From Achromobacter denitrificans NBRC 15125 (GTDB lineage Bacteria; Pseudomonadota; Gammaproteobacteria; Burkholderiales; Burkholderiaceae_B): DNA of 64,000 nucleotides. The notes below the pieces were generated by a model. It was not told where the DNA came from. It worked only from the letters and a program-made list of their open reading frames with translations, and searched no databases. Below are positions 24,658 to 34,034 of the stretch, one piece after another. Each line of letters starts with the position of its first letter. The first letter of the stretch is position 1. Where the stretch lies: contig NZ_BCTQ01000004.1 in NCBI RefSeq assembly GCF_001571365.1, positions 62,001 to 126,000 on the forward strand, in the 5' to 3' direction. Position numbers and translations under genes: made by a program.

Positions 24658-25833
24658 ATGCAAGCATACGCGCGCGGTTTTTCCGCGCTGGCCGCCGCGG
24701 CGGCCCTGACGGCGGCCAGCGCCGCAATGGCGGACATCCGCATCGGCTTCACCGGCGTGCTGTCCGGGCCGCAGGCGGCGCTGGGCCAGGACCAGTACGA
24801 CGGCCTGATGCTGGGCATCGAACAGCTGGGCGGCAGCCTGGGCGGCCAGAAGGCCGTGGTGATCCGCGACGACGACCAGCTCAAGCCCGACGTGGGCGCG
24901 CAGATCGTGCAGAAGTTCATCGAGAAGGACAAGGTGGACGTGATCGTCGGCCTGGGCTTCTCCAACGTGCTCATGGCCGAACTGCGGCGCATCAAGGAAT
25001 CGGGCGTGGTGGCGCTGTCCACCAACGCGGGCCCCGCGCCCATCGCCGGCCGCATGTGCCTGCCCAATCTGTTCGTGCTGGGCTGGCAGAACGACAGCAT
25101 GTCGGAGGCCATGGGCAAGTACGTCAAGGACCGGGGCTACAAGCGCGCCTACCTGATGTCGTCCAACTACCAGGCGGGCAAGGACAAGCTGGCGGGGTTC
25201 AAGCGCTTCTACGGCGCGGCGCCGGCCGACGAGATCTATACCCAGCTGGGCCAGCTGGATTATTCCGCCGAAATCTCGCGCATGCAGTCGGCCGGGCCCG
25301 ACGCGCTGTTCGCGTTCTACACCGGCGGGGTGGGGGTGAATTTCGTGCGCCAGCTGCGCCAGGCCGGCCTGATGGAAAAGCTGCCGTTCTTCTCGGAAAG
25401 CCTGATCGATTCCAACACCCTGACCGCGCTGAAGGACCAGGCCGTGGGCGCCATCTACGGCACGCCCTGGGCCACCACGCTGGACAATCCGCAGAACCGC
25501 AAGTTCGTCGAGGCCTTCAAGGCGAAGTACGGGCGCTTGCCGTCCGAGTACGCGGTGGGCGGCTACGACGCGGCCTACCTGCTGGACGCCGCGGTCAAGC
25601 AGCAGGGCGGCAAGGTCGGCGACAGCCGCGCCCTGGCCGCGGCGGTGAAGGCGGCCGGGGCGACCTTTCCCTCGGTGCGGGGCGCGTTCCGCTTCAACAC
25701 CAACAACATGCCGGTGCAGAACCTCTATGCCTACCAGGTCGTGAAGGAAGGCGAGGGCGTGAACGTGAAGCAGCTGGCCACGGTGTTCACCGACCACCAG
25801 GACGCCTACGTGGCGGACTGCCCGCTGAAGTGA
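24658..25833 (+). CDS. Liv-type ABC transporter substrate-binding protein
   Basis: Periplasmic receptor of 391 residues with a signal peptide (cleavage A-M-A near residue 24) and a Peripla_BP_6 fold (IRIGFTGVLSGPQAALGQDQ; VDVIVGLGFSNV; EYAVGGYDAAYLLDAA). Start ATG 24658 has AAGGAGACA upstream. It is followed by two permeases and two ATPases, giving a full importer. The receptor resembles those for benzoate- or phenyl-type acids more than for Leu, but the ligand cannot be fixed from sequence. The position behind catabolic genes implies import of the operon's growth substrate. Confidence 0.9.
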   Translation: MQAYARGFSALAAAAALTAASAAMADIRIGFTGVLSGPQAALGQDQYDGLMLGIEQLGGSLGGQKAVVIRDDDQLKPDVGAQIVQKFIEKDKVDVIVGLGFSNVLMAELRRIKESGVVALSTNAGPAPIAGRMCLPNLFVLGWQNDSMSEAMGKYVKDRGYKRAYLMSSNYQAGKDKLAGFKRFYGAAPADEIYTQLGQLDYSAEISRMQSAGPDALFAFYTGGVGVNFVRQLRQAGLMEKLPFFSESLIDSNTLTALKDQAVGAIYGTPWATTLDNPQNRKFVEAFKAKYGRLPSEYAVGGYDAAYLLDAAVKQQGGKVGDSRALAAAVKAAGATFPSVRGAFRFNTNNMPVQNLYAYQVVKEGEGVNVKQLATVFTDHQDAYVADCPLK

Positions 25834-25848
25834 CCGGGGAGGGGCCCC

Positions 25849-26769
25849 ATGAACGGATCCTTGCTGTTGTCGCAGCTGCTCAATGGCCTGCAGCTGGGCG
25901 CCTTGCTGTTCCTGCTGTCCTCGGGGCTGACCCTGATCTTCGGCATCATGAACTTCATCAACCTGGCGCACGGCTCGCTCTACATGATCGGCGCCTTCCT
26001 GGGCGCCACGGCCTATAACGCCAGCGGCTCGTTCGCCTTCGCCATCCTGGCGGCGGTGGCGGGCAGCGGCCTGGTGGGCGTGGCGCTGGAGCGCCTGATC
26101 GCGCGGCCGCTGTACCGCCACGACCACCTCTACCAGGTGCTGGCCACCTTCGGGCTGATGATGTTCTTCAACGAACTGGCTTCCGTCATCTGGGGCAGCC
26201 GGCCGTACTTCGCCGCCGTGCCCAAGGGGCTGGACGGGGCGGTCAGCCTGTTCGGCAGCGATTATCCGGTGTACCGGCTGATGATCATCGGGGTGGGGGC
26301 GCTGGTGGCCCTGGGGGCCTGGTTCCTGATCCAGCGCACCCGCTTCGGAATGCTGATCCGCGCCGGCGCCAGCAATGCTCCCATGGCGAGCGTGCTGGGC
26401 GCCAACGTGGACCTGCAGAAAACGCTGCTGTTCCTGCTGGGCGCGGTGCTGGCCGGCGTGGCGGGGGCGCTGGCGGGGCCGATCCTGTCGGTGCAGTCCG
26501 GCATGGGCGAGCCGGTGCTGATCCTGGCGCTGGTGGTGATCGTGGTGGGCGGCATCGGCTCGGTGCGCGGCACCCTGGTCGCGGCGCTGCTGATCGCCAT
26601 GATAGACACGCTGGGCCGAGCCTTCCTGCCGGACATGCTGCGCGCGGTCTTCGACGCCTCGGTGGCCAATGCCGTCGGGCCGGCGCTCGCCTCCATGCTC
26701 ATCTACGTGCTGATGGCGGTGGTGCTGGCGTTCCGGCCGCAAGGCCTGGTCTTCTCGGCGCGGCGCTGA
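25849..26769 (+). CDS. Liv-type ABC transporter permease, LivH family
   Basis: Inner-membrane permease of 306 residues with about eight hydrophobic segments. It has LivH hallmarks: GLQLGALLFLLSSGLTLIFG at the start, IMNFINLAHGSLYMIGAF, and the cytoplasmic coupling region RAGASNAPMASVLGANV. Start ATG 25849 lies 15 nt after the receptor stop, with GGGGAGG upstream. It pairs with LivM downstream. Confidence 0.92.
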   Translation: MNGSLLLSQLLNGLQLGALLFLLSSGLTLIFGIMNFINLAHGSLYMIGAFLGATAYNASGSFAFAILAAVAGSGLVGVALERLIARPLYRHDHLYQVLATFGLMMFFNELASVIWGSRPYFAAVPKGLDGAVSLFGSDYPVYRLMIIGVGALVALGAWFLIQRTRFGMLIRAGASNAPMASVLGANVDLQKTLLFLLGAVLAGVAGALAGPILSVQSGMGEPVLILALVVIVVGGIGSVRGTLVAALLIAMIDTLGRAFLPDMLRAVFDASVANAVGPALASMLIYVLMAVVLAFRPQGLVFSARR

Positions 26770-26813
26770 AGCGCGTCCGCCCCTCTGTCCCGTGTGAACA
26801 GGTCCCAACCATC

Positions 26814-27832
26814 ATGCAAGCAAACGACAAGCGGCGCTGGGCGCTGCCCCTGCTGTTCCTGGTCCTGGCCGCGGTGCCGTTCGTGGCGCACTGGCTGGGC
26901 GAACCCTTCTATGTGACCCTGGGCGCGCGCATCCTGATCTACGCCCTGGCCGCGCTGGCGCTGAACCTGGTGCTGGGCTTCGCGGGGCTGGTGAGCTTCG
27001 GCCACGCGATGTTCCTGGGCCTGGGCTGCTACGCGGTGGGCATCCTGAGCTATTACGGCATCGGCAACGGCTGGGTGCAGCTGGCCGTGTGCGTCGCGGT
27101 GTGCGCGCTGGTGGCCCTGGTGGTGGGCACGGTCTGCCTGCGCACCTCGGGCATCGGCTTCATCATGATCACGCTGGCGTTCGCCCAGATGTTCTATTTC
27201 CTGGCCGTGAGCCTGCGCGAATACGGCGGCGACGACGGCCTGAACATCTACGAAGCCAGTTCGTTCGGACTCTTCGACCTGGACGGCAGCCTGCCCGTGT
27301 ACTGGGCGGCCTGGGGGCTGCTGCTGATTTCCAGCATCGCGATGCTGCGGCTGCGCCGCTCGCCCTTCGGCATGATCCTGCGCGCCACCCACGCCAATCC
27401 CCGGCGCGTGGACGCGCTGGGCTATTCCGTGTTCGGCGTGCGACTGACGGCGTATGTGGCCTCCGGCGTGCTGACCGGCGTGGCGGGGCTGCTGCTGGCC
27501 AACCTGACGGCCTTCGCCTCGCCCAGCTATATGTCCTGGCCGGTGTCCGGAGAACTCATCGTGATGGTGGTGATCGGCGGACTGGGCAGCGTGCTGGGCC
27601 CGATCGTCGGCGCGGTCGCCTACCTGCTGATGGAAGAAGGGTTCAAGAGCCTGACGCAGCACTGGATGCTGCTGATGGGCCCGGCGGTGGTGGCCATCGC
27701 CATGGTGGCCAAGGGCGGCTACGGCAGCTCGCTGGCCTGGCTGCGCCGCCCGCCGCCGGCCGTCCCGCCCGCGGCCGGGGCCGACACGGCGGACCGGCGT
27801 TCGCCGGACGCGCTGGCCAAGGAGGCCTCGGT

Positions 27833-27836
<4 letters not shown>
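26814..27836 (+). CDS. Liv-type ABC transporter permease, LivM family
   Basis: Inner-membrane permease of 340 residues. LivM features are the double hydrophobic N-terminus, LNLVLGFAGLVSFGHAMFLG, the mid-protein ITLAFAQMFYFLAVSLREYG and the coupling region RATHANPRRVDALGY. The last 35 residues are a Pro/Ala-rich cytoplasmic tail. It is coupled by ATGA to the LivG ATPase gene. Confidence 0.92.
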
Positions 27837-28612
<776 letters not shown>

Positions 28613-28620
28613 GAGCCGCC

Positions 28621-29319
28621 ATGTTGAACATACGCGGATTGACGGCGGCCTACGGCCATTGCCAGGCACTGTTCGGCGTCGACCTGGACGTGGGGCAGGG
28701 CGAGGTCGTGGGCCTCATCGGCCGCAACGGCATGGGCCGCAGCACCGTCATCAAGTGCCTGTTCGGCCTGCTGCCGGCCGGCCAGGGCAGCATCGAGTAC
28801 GGCGGCCGCTCGCTGCGCGGCCTGGCGCCGTACCGGATCGGGCGGCTGGGCCTGTCGCTGGTGCCGGAGGGGCGGCAGATCTTCCCGACGCTGACGGTCG
28901 AGGAAAACCTGGTGGCCACGGCCTGCGCGCCCAAGGCCGCCGGCGGCTGGACGCTGGAGCGGGTGTACGGGCTGTTTCCGCGCCTGCGCGAGCGGCGCGC
29001 CAACCTCGGCACCCAGCTCTCGGGCGGCGAGCAGCAGATGCTTGCGCTGGGCCGCGCGCTGATGACCAACCCCAGTCTGCTGGTGCTGGACGAGGCGACC
29101 GAAGGGTTGGCGCCCGTGGTGCGCGCCGAGATCTGGCGCGTGCTCGCCCAGTTGAAGGCGGAAGGGCTGTCGATGATCGTGGTGGACAAGAACACCACGG
29201 CCTTGCTGCGCCTGTCCGACCGCAACTTCATCCTGGACAAGGGGGTGACGGTGTGGCGCGGAAGCTCGGCGGAATTGTCCGCGCGGCCGGAACTGGTGGC
29301 CGCCTACGTAGGAGTCTGA
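28621..29319 (+). CDS. Liv-type ABC transporter ATPase, LivF family, with Walker A Lys replaced by Arg
   Basis: A 232-residue LivF-type ATPase. The signature LSGGEQQMLALGRAL and Walker B LLVLDEATEGL are normal, and the position of the H-loop (VVDKNTTALL) lacks His, as is usual for LivF, which has EQN there. The P-loop reads GRNGMGRST, with Arg40 (codon CGC) where the invariant Lys contacts the ATP phosphates. It lies 8 nt after livG with GGAGCC upstream. It may be an asymmetric, weakly hydrolysing subunit, or a naturally occurring LivF variant. Confidence 0.88.
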   Translation: MLNIRGLTAAYGHCQALFGVDLDVGQGEVVGLIGRNGMGRSTVIKCLFGLLPAGQGSIEYGGRSLRGLAPYRIGRLGLSLVPEGRQIFPTLTVEENLVATACAPKAAGGWTLERVYGLFPRLRERRANLGTQLSGGEQQMLALGRALMTNPSLLVLDEATEGLAPVVRAEIWRVLAQLKAEGLSMIVVDKNTTALLRLSDRNFILDKGVTVWRGSSAELSARPELVAAYVGV

Positions 29320-29320
29320 G

Positions 29321-30091
29321 ATGAGATTGCAGGATAGGGTGGCGCTGGTGACCGGCGCGGCGGGCGGCATCGGGCTGGCGATTGCGCGCCGTTTCGTGGC
29401 CGAAGGGGCCTATGTGCTGATGGCGGACCGCAAGGCCGCCGAGCTGGAGGCCGCGGCGCGGGCGTTGGGCGAGCGGGCCGCGGCCGCGGTGGCCGACGTG
29501 ACCGACCCGGCCGACGCGCAGGCGCTGGCCGACGAGTGCGCGCGGCGCTGGGGCGGCCTGGACGTCTGCGTCTGCAACGCCGGCGTGATCCGAGCGGCCG
29601 ATTTCCTCGACCTGACGCTGGAAGACCTGGACGCCGTCCTGAACGTCAACGTGCGCGGCACCTTCCTGGTGGCCCAGGCCGCCGCGCGCGCCATGGTGGC
29701 GGGCGGGCGCGGCAACGGTGCCATCGTGACCCTGTCGTCGATGACGGCGGAACTGGCGATGCCCGACCAGCTGGCCTATGGCGCCAGCAAAGGCGCGGTG
29801 CGCCAGATGACGAAGTCCATGGCGCTGTCCCTGGCGCCGCACGGCATCCGCGTCAATGCCATCGGGCCGGGCAGCATCGACACCGAGATCCTCGCCACCA
29901 TCACCGCCAACCCCGAAGCCCGCAGGACCGTGCTGTCGCGCATTCCCATGCAGCGGCTGGGCGGGACCGACGAAGTCGCCAAGGTGGCCGTGTTCCTCGC
30001 CAGCGACGATTCCAGCTACGTCACCGGCCAGACGGTGTACGCGGACGGCGGCCGGCTGGCGCTGAACTACACGGTGGCGGTGAAGGAATAG
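29321..30091 (+). CDS. SDR-family oxidoreductase, last gene of the dioxygenase/Liv operon
   Basis: A 256-residue classical SDR: TGAAGGIG cofactor loop, NAGVIRAAD, catalytic Ser in LSSMTAE and YGASKGA. Start ATG 29321 lies 1 nt after the livF stop with TAGGAGT upstream, so it belongs to the same operon. It may prepare the ring substrate (for example diol dehydrogenation) for the extradiol dioxygenase; this is inferred from context. Confidence 0.9.
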   Translation: MRLQDRVALVTGAAGGIGLAIARRFVAEGAYVLMADRKAAELEAAARALGERAAAAVADVTDPADAQALADECARRWGGLDVCVCNAGVIRAADFLDLTLEDLDAVLNVNVRGTFLVAQAAARAMVAGGRGNGAIVTLSSMTAELAMPDQLAYGASKGAVRQMTKSMALSLAPHGIRVNAIGPGSIDTEILATITANPEARRTVLSRIPMQRLGGTDEVAKVAVFLASDDSSYVTGQTVYADGGRLALNYTVAVKE

Positions 30092-30206
30092 GGGAGCGGG
30101 GCGGCGCGGGAGGCTGACGGCGGGCTCCCATTGCGAGTAAGGTACGTAGTAGAGGCCCAGATCGCCCGGCATTTCGGCCCGTGCCGCCCGCAGGAACCCG
30201 AACATC

Positions 30207-30449
30207 ATGCAGACCCTGAGATCAACGCTGCGGCTAGTCTTTATCGCGGCCGCCTGCGCATCGATCGCCGCTTGCGCGAGCAAGCCGCCCCAACAAACCG
30301 ACCTGGAATATCGGAGCCGCCCGGTTTCCGGGACGCAGGGCGCCCCCGGTTCCTCGGACCAGCGCTTGACCATCCAGTCCGGCGAGGGGGAAAGGCTGAA
30401 CCTTCCGTGGTTCATCCAGGACACGCAGGATTGGATCAACCGCAACTGA
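30207..30449 (+). CDS. Small lipoprotein of unknown function
   Basis: An 80-residue protein with a basic N-terminus, a hydrophobic core and a lipobox I-A-A-C ending at Cys23 (an earlier Cys17 is less likely). The mature part of 58 residues is hydrophilic and ends QDTQDWINRN. It has no recognised domain. It stands alone, 115 nt after the operon and 289 nt before heme O synthase. Confidence 0.72.
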   Translation: MQTLRSTLRLVFIAAACASIAACASKPPQQTDLEYRSRPVSGTQGAPGSSDQRLTIQSGEGERLNLPWFIQDTQDWINRN

Positions 30450-30738
30450 TGCCGGGTTGCGCCGACGGGCCGGCGAGCTTGTCGGAATCCGCGGGATTTA
30501 TGTCCGAACCCCCGCTACCGCGCCACCTCTCCCGCGCGGTACAAATCTGGGCTGGCCAAGGAAGATGCCGCAAGCCCGGGCGCTTCCAGGGCGGCGCGCG
30601 CCCGCAACGCGCCGGCCATCGGTAGATCCGAGCGGCGCGGCCACCACCCCCGGCAATGCCGCGATCGCGGCCATTCCCGCCAGCCGGCCCTTTTGGAAGT
30701 TCCTTTGCCCGGGGGCGATTCCGCCCCGGCGACAACCT
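30450..30738. other. Non-coding interval before heme O synthase
   Basis: 289 nt with no convincing gene. The frame of the downstream gene stays open back to 30457, but that extension is Arg/Pro/Ala-rich and unlike the family N-terminus. It presumably holds the cyoE-like promoter; I see no clear palindrome. Confidence 0.4.
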
Positions 30739-31590
30739 ATGTATAGCTCCTACTTCGCGTTGATGAAGCCCGGCATCGTGGCCGGCAACCTGATATCCCT
30801 GGCCGGCGGCTACCTGCTTGCGTCGCGCGGCGCCGTGGATCCGGGCCATGCGGCGCTGGTGGCATCGGGCGTCGCGCTCGTGATCGGATCGGGATGCGCC
30901 GTCAACAACGTGATCGACCGAGACATCGACCGGGTCATGCAGCGTACCCAGGCGCGCCCCATGGCGACCGGGCGCATTCCGGTCGCGTCGGCGCTGATCT
31001 TTGCCTGTGTCCTGGCGCTTGCCGGATTCGGGCTCTTGTATGGCGCGACGCGCCGGATCGAGCCGCTGGCGCTGATGCTTGTCGGATACGTGGTCTATGT
31101 CGGCCTGTACTCGCTTTTCCTGAAACGCCGCTCGGTCCACGGCACGCTGGTCGGCAGCATTTCGGGCGCGATCCCGCCCGTCGTGGGCTATTGCTCGGTG
31201 CGCGGCATCGACACGGCCGCGCTCACGCTATTCGTGATCTTCGGGATATGGCAGATGCCCCACTCGTACGCCATCGCCATGTTCAGGTGGAACGACTATG
31301 CGGCGGCGTCCATCCCCGTCCTGCCGCTGGTGAAGGGGCGGCATCGGGCGAAGCAGCGCATCGCCTTGCACATCGCCGCGTTCCTCGCGGCCGCGCTTTC
31401 GCTGGCGGCGCTGGGCTACGTGGGTAACCTCTACATCGCCCTGGTGCTATTGAGCGGAATCTACTGGCTGAAAACCGCCCTGGCCGGGTTTTCGGCCGGC
31501 GATGACGCGCGCTGGGCGCGGCGGGTGTTCGGGGTTTCCATCGCCGTGGTGGTCCTGATCAGCATTGCGATGGCGATAGACGCGGCTTGA
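30739..31590 (+). CDS. cyoE: Protoheme IX farnesyltransferase (heme O synthase)
   Basis: UbiA-superfamily membrane enzyme of 283 residues that attaches farnesyl to heme b to make heme O. It has the prenyl-diphosphate motif NNVIDRDIDRVM followed by TQARPMATG, and the second conserved region WQMPHSYAIAMFRWNDY. About eight to nine hydrophobic segments. The start is ATG 30739 (MYSSYFALMKPGIV), where family homology begins. No cytochrome bo or aa3 oxidase genes are adjacent, so this is an isolated copy. It converges on the LysR gene with a gap of only 5 nt. Confidence 0.9.
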   Translation: MYSSYFALMKPGIVAGNLISLAGGYLLASRGAVDPGHAALVASGVALVIGSGCAVNNVIDRDIDRVMQRTQARPMATGRIPVASALIFACVLALAGFGLLYGATRRIEPLALMLVGYVVYVGLYSLFLKRRSVHGTLVGSISGAIPPVVGYCSVRGIDTAALTLFVIFGIWQMPHSYAIAMFRWNDYAAASIPVLPLVKGRHRAKQRIALHIAAFLAAALSLAALGYVGNLYIALVLLSGIYWLKTALAGFSAGDDARWARRVFGVSIAVVVLISIAMAIDAA

Positions 31591-31595
31591 GGATT

Positions 31596-32543
31596 TCAGC
31601 AATCCTGCAGGTAAGGATGGATGAAATCCAGGAACGCCCTGACTCGCGCCGGCACCTTCCGCGTCGGCAGCAGGGCGACGAGCGGCACCGGCGGCAATGA
31701 CCACTGCCGCAGGACGTGGGCGATTTCGTCGTCGCCGCCGGCTTTCCCGGCCTCGAACTTCATCAGCGGCCCGATGCCGATGCCCGCGCGCACCAACGAA
31801 CGGATCATGCCGGAATCATTGGCCGCCACTTTGCCCGATACCCGGATGCGCTCCACTCTCGCCTCGGAGCGCAACACCCATTCGAACTCGCCCCTCGGCG
31901 CGCCGGCCAGGCATTGATGCCCGGCCAGGTCGGCCGGCGACCGGGGCGCGCCGTGCCTGTCGAGATAGTCGGCGGATGCGTACAGGCGCGGCGTCATCGC
32001 GCTGATGACGTGGGCGATCAGGCTGGAGCTGGGTTGCTGGCCGAAGCGCAGCGCGACGTCGCAGGTGCTGCGGATCGGGTCGACGCGCTGATTGTCCAGT
32101 TCGAAATGGCAATGGATGTCCGGATACCGGCAGTGGAAGGCGTCGATCACCGTCGGCACGAATACCTGGGCCAGCGAGGCCGGCAGCGACACGCTCAGCT
32201 GACCGCCGGGGCAGGCGATGCTGGTCTGCAATTGCTCGTGCGCGACGCGCGCTTCGTCGATGAGATCCCGGCAACGCTCGAAGTAGAGCGCGCCGGCCTC
32301 GGTCAAGCCGATTTTCCGAGTGCTGCGCTTGAGCAGCTGCATCCCCAGATCGCGTTCCAGTCCGCTCACGCGCCGCGACAGCGTCGAGGGAGGAACGCCC
32401 AGCGCGGCGGCGGACAGGCTGAAGCTGCCCCGCCTCGCGACCTCGACGAACAAGGCTATATCGTTCAGCTGGATGTTCGCCCGGGGCGCGTCGGATGACG
32501 CGCGGGCTGCGCCGGGAACCGCCGCCGGGAGATCTGCCTTCAT
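31596..32543 (-). CDS. LysR-family transcriptional regulator linked to the RND pump
   Basis: A 315-residue LTTR. The N-terminal HTH is in RRGSFSLSAAALGVPPSTLSR (residues about 36-56), followed by the linker helix and a substrate-binding domain with LIAHVISAMTPRL. It lies 57 nt downstream of the outer-membrane factor gene on the same strand, so it may be co-transcribed with the RND pump and regulate it. It is of the CrgA-like single-target LTTR type by its N-terminus. Confidence 0.88.
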   Translation of the reverse strand: MKADLPAAVPGAARASSDAPRANIQLNDIALFVEVARRGSFSLSAAALGVPPSTLSRRVSGLERDLGMQLLKRSTRKIGLTEAGALYFERCRDLIDEARVAHEQLQTSIACPGGQLSVSLPASLAQVFVPTVIDAFHCRYPDIHCHFELDNQRVDPIRSTCDVALRFGQQPSSSLIAHVISAMTPRLYASADYLDRHGAPRSPADLAGHQCLAGAPRGEFEWVLRSEARVERIRVSGKVAANDSGMIRSLVRAGIGIGPLMKFEAGKAGGDDEIAHVLRQWSLPPVPLVALLPTRKVPARVRAFLDFIHPYLQDC

Positions 32544-32600
32544 ACCTTACGCCCTCCGTCCAGAAACCAATCGCCTCGAACCCATCCGGAAGACCGCGGG

Positions 32601-34034
32601 CTACCTGGCAACCACGCGGTCGGGATGGGCCGACTCCCAACCGCCGCCGAGCGCCTTGAACAGGTCCACCTGAGCATTCACGACTCCCGCTTCGCTCTCG
32701 GCAAGCTGCGCCTGCGCGTCGGCGTAGGTGCGCTCCGCGTCGAGCAGGGCCAGGCTGTCGGCGCGCCCCTCCCGCGCTTGCGCCCGGACGATGCGCGCCA
32801 CGTTCTCCGCCTGGTCCCGGGCCGCGGCCAGGGCCACGCGCCGGTCCAGGCTTCGGGCGTAGTTCGAGAGCGCGGTTTCCGTTTCGCTCAGGGCCTGTAT
32901 CACCGTCCCGTCGAACGCGGCCAGCGCGGCCTGGGCGTCGGCGGTGGCGCCGTCGATGCGGGCGCGGATCGCCTCCTGGTTGGGAAACGACCAGGAGAGC
33001 AGCGACCCGGCCAGCCAGCGCAGCGGGCCGCTGCCGAAGAAGTCGTCCAGGCGGAACCCGGTAGAGCCGACCGACGCGCCGATGGAGACGCGCGGATACA
33101 GGTCCGCCGTCGCCACGCCGATCCGGGCCGTTTCGGCTGCCAGCCGTCGCTCTGCGGCGCGCACGTCGGGGCGCCGGGCGAGGAGGGCCATTCCGTCGCC
33201 GACAGGGATGGGCTGCAGGATCGCGGGCGGCGCCGCGAGGGCGCCGGCTTCAGGCGGAAGGTCCTTGGGCGCTCGGCCGGTCAGCAGGGAGAGCCGGAAC
33301 AGTTCGGCCTGGCGCTCGGCAACGAGCCTGGGAATGTCCGATCGCCGCTGGTCCCGGAGCGCAGCGATACGCGCGGTGTCGAGGGACGTCGTCAGGCCGG
33401 CGTCCTCCCTGCTGCTCGTCACGCCGACCGAACGGTCCAGCAGCTCGACGATCTGCCGCGCCACGGCCAGGCGGTGCGCGGCGCTGGCGGCGCCCAGATA
33501 GGCGCGGGTCGTCGCCGCCACGGTCGATACCCGCACGGCGTCCAGCTCGGCCCGCGCCGCCTGGTAGTCGCCCCGCGAGGCCTCGACGTTCCGCCGCACG
33601 CGGCCGAAAAGATCCACTTCGTACGCCACGGACAGGCCCGCGTCGACAACGGTATTCTCGCGATCGACGCCGGGCGAGGCCTGGATGGCGGATTGCCGCT
33701 GGCGGTTCACGCTCGCGCCGATCTCGGTGCTCGGCAGCCGATCGGCGGCCGCCTGGCGAAGCTCGGCGCGCGCGCGGGCGAGCCGGGCGATCGCCACGCG
33801 CACGTCGGTGTTCGAGGCGAGCGCCTCTTGCACCAGCCTGTCCAGCACCGGGTCCTGGTAGAGCTTCCACCAGTCCGCGGCAAGGGGCGCGGCGTCGGGC
33901 GCGGTCGCATCGCTTCGGGACAGGAACGGCCCCGCCGCGGAAGCGGGAACCGGCGGCGCCTTGTAGTCCGGGCCGACCGCGCATGCGCTCAGGAGCAGCG
34001 GCGCCGCCAACATCGATAGGGTGTGCAATCGCAT
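32601..34034 (-). CDS. RND efflux outer-membrane factor (OprM/NodT family lipoprotein)
   Basis: A 477-residue outer-membrane channel subunit. It has a lipoprotein signal with LSAC ending at Cys18, then CAVGPDYKAPPVP, the usual start of OprM-like factors. Two repeated outer-membrane-efflux domains follow, with long helices (RARAELRQAAADRLPSTEIG; AQLAESEAGVVNAQVDLFKA). Its start overlaps the pump stop by one base (TGATG). With the adaptor and pump upstream it forms a complete MexAB-OprM-like operon. Confidence 0.92.
   Translation of the reverse strand: MRLHTLSMLAAPLLLSACAVGPDYKAPPVPASAAGPFLSRSDATAPDAAPLAADWWKLYQDPVLDRLVQEALASNTDVRVAIARLARARAELRQAAADRLPSTEIGASVNRQRQSAIQASPGVDRENTVVDAGLSVAYEVDLFGRVRRNVEASRGDYQAARAELDAVRVSTVAATTRAYLGAASAAHRLAVARQIVELLDRSVGVTSSREDAGLTTSLDTARIAALRDQRRSDIPRLVAERQAELFRLSLLTGRAPKDLPPEAGALAAPPAILQPIPVGDGMALLARRPDVRAAERRLAAETARIGVATADLYPRVSIGASVGSTGFRLDDFFGSGPLRWLAGSLLSWSFPNQEAIRARIDGATADAQAALAAFDGTVIQALSETETALSNYARSLDRRVALAAARDQAENVARIVRAQAREGRADSLALLDAERTYADAQAQLAESEAGVVNAQVDLFKALGGGWESAHPDRVVAR

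Noticed and set aside
31590-31606. AGGATT-N5-AATCCT as a terminator between cyoE and the convergent LysR gene
   Set aside because: Only a 6-bp AT-containing stem inside the LysR 3' coding end with no T-tract; too weak to call.
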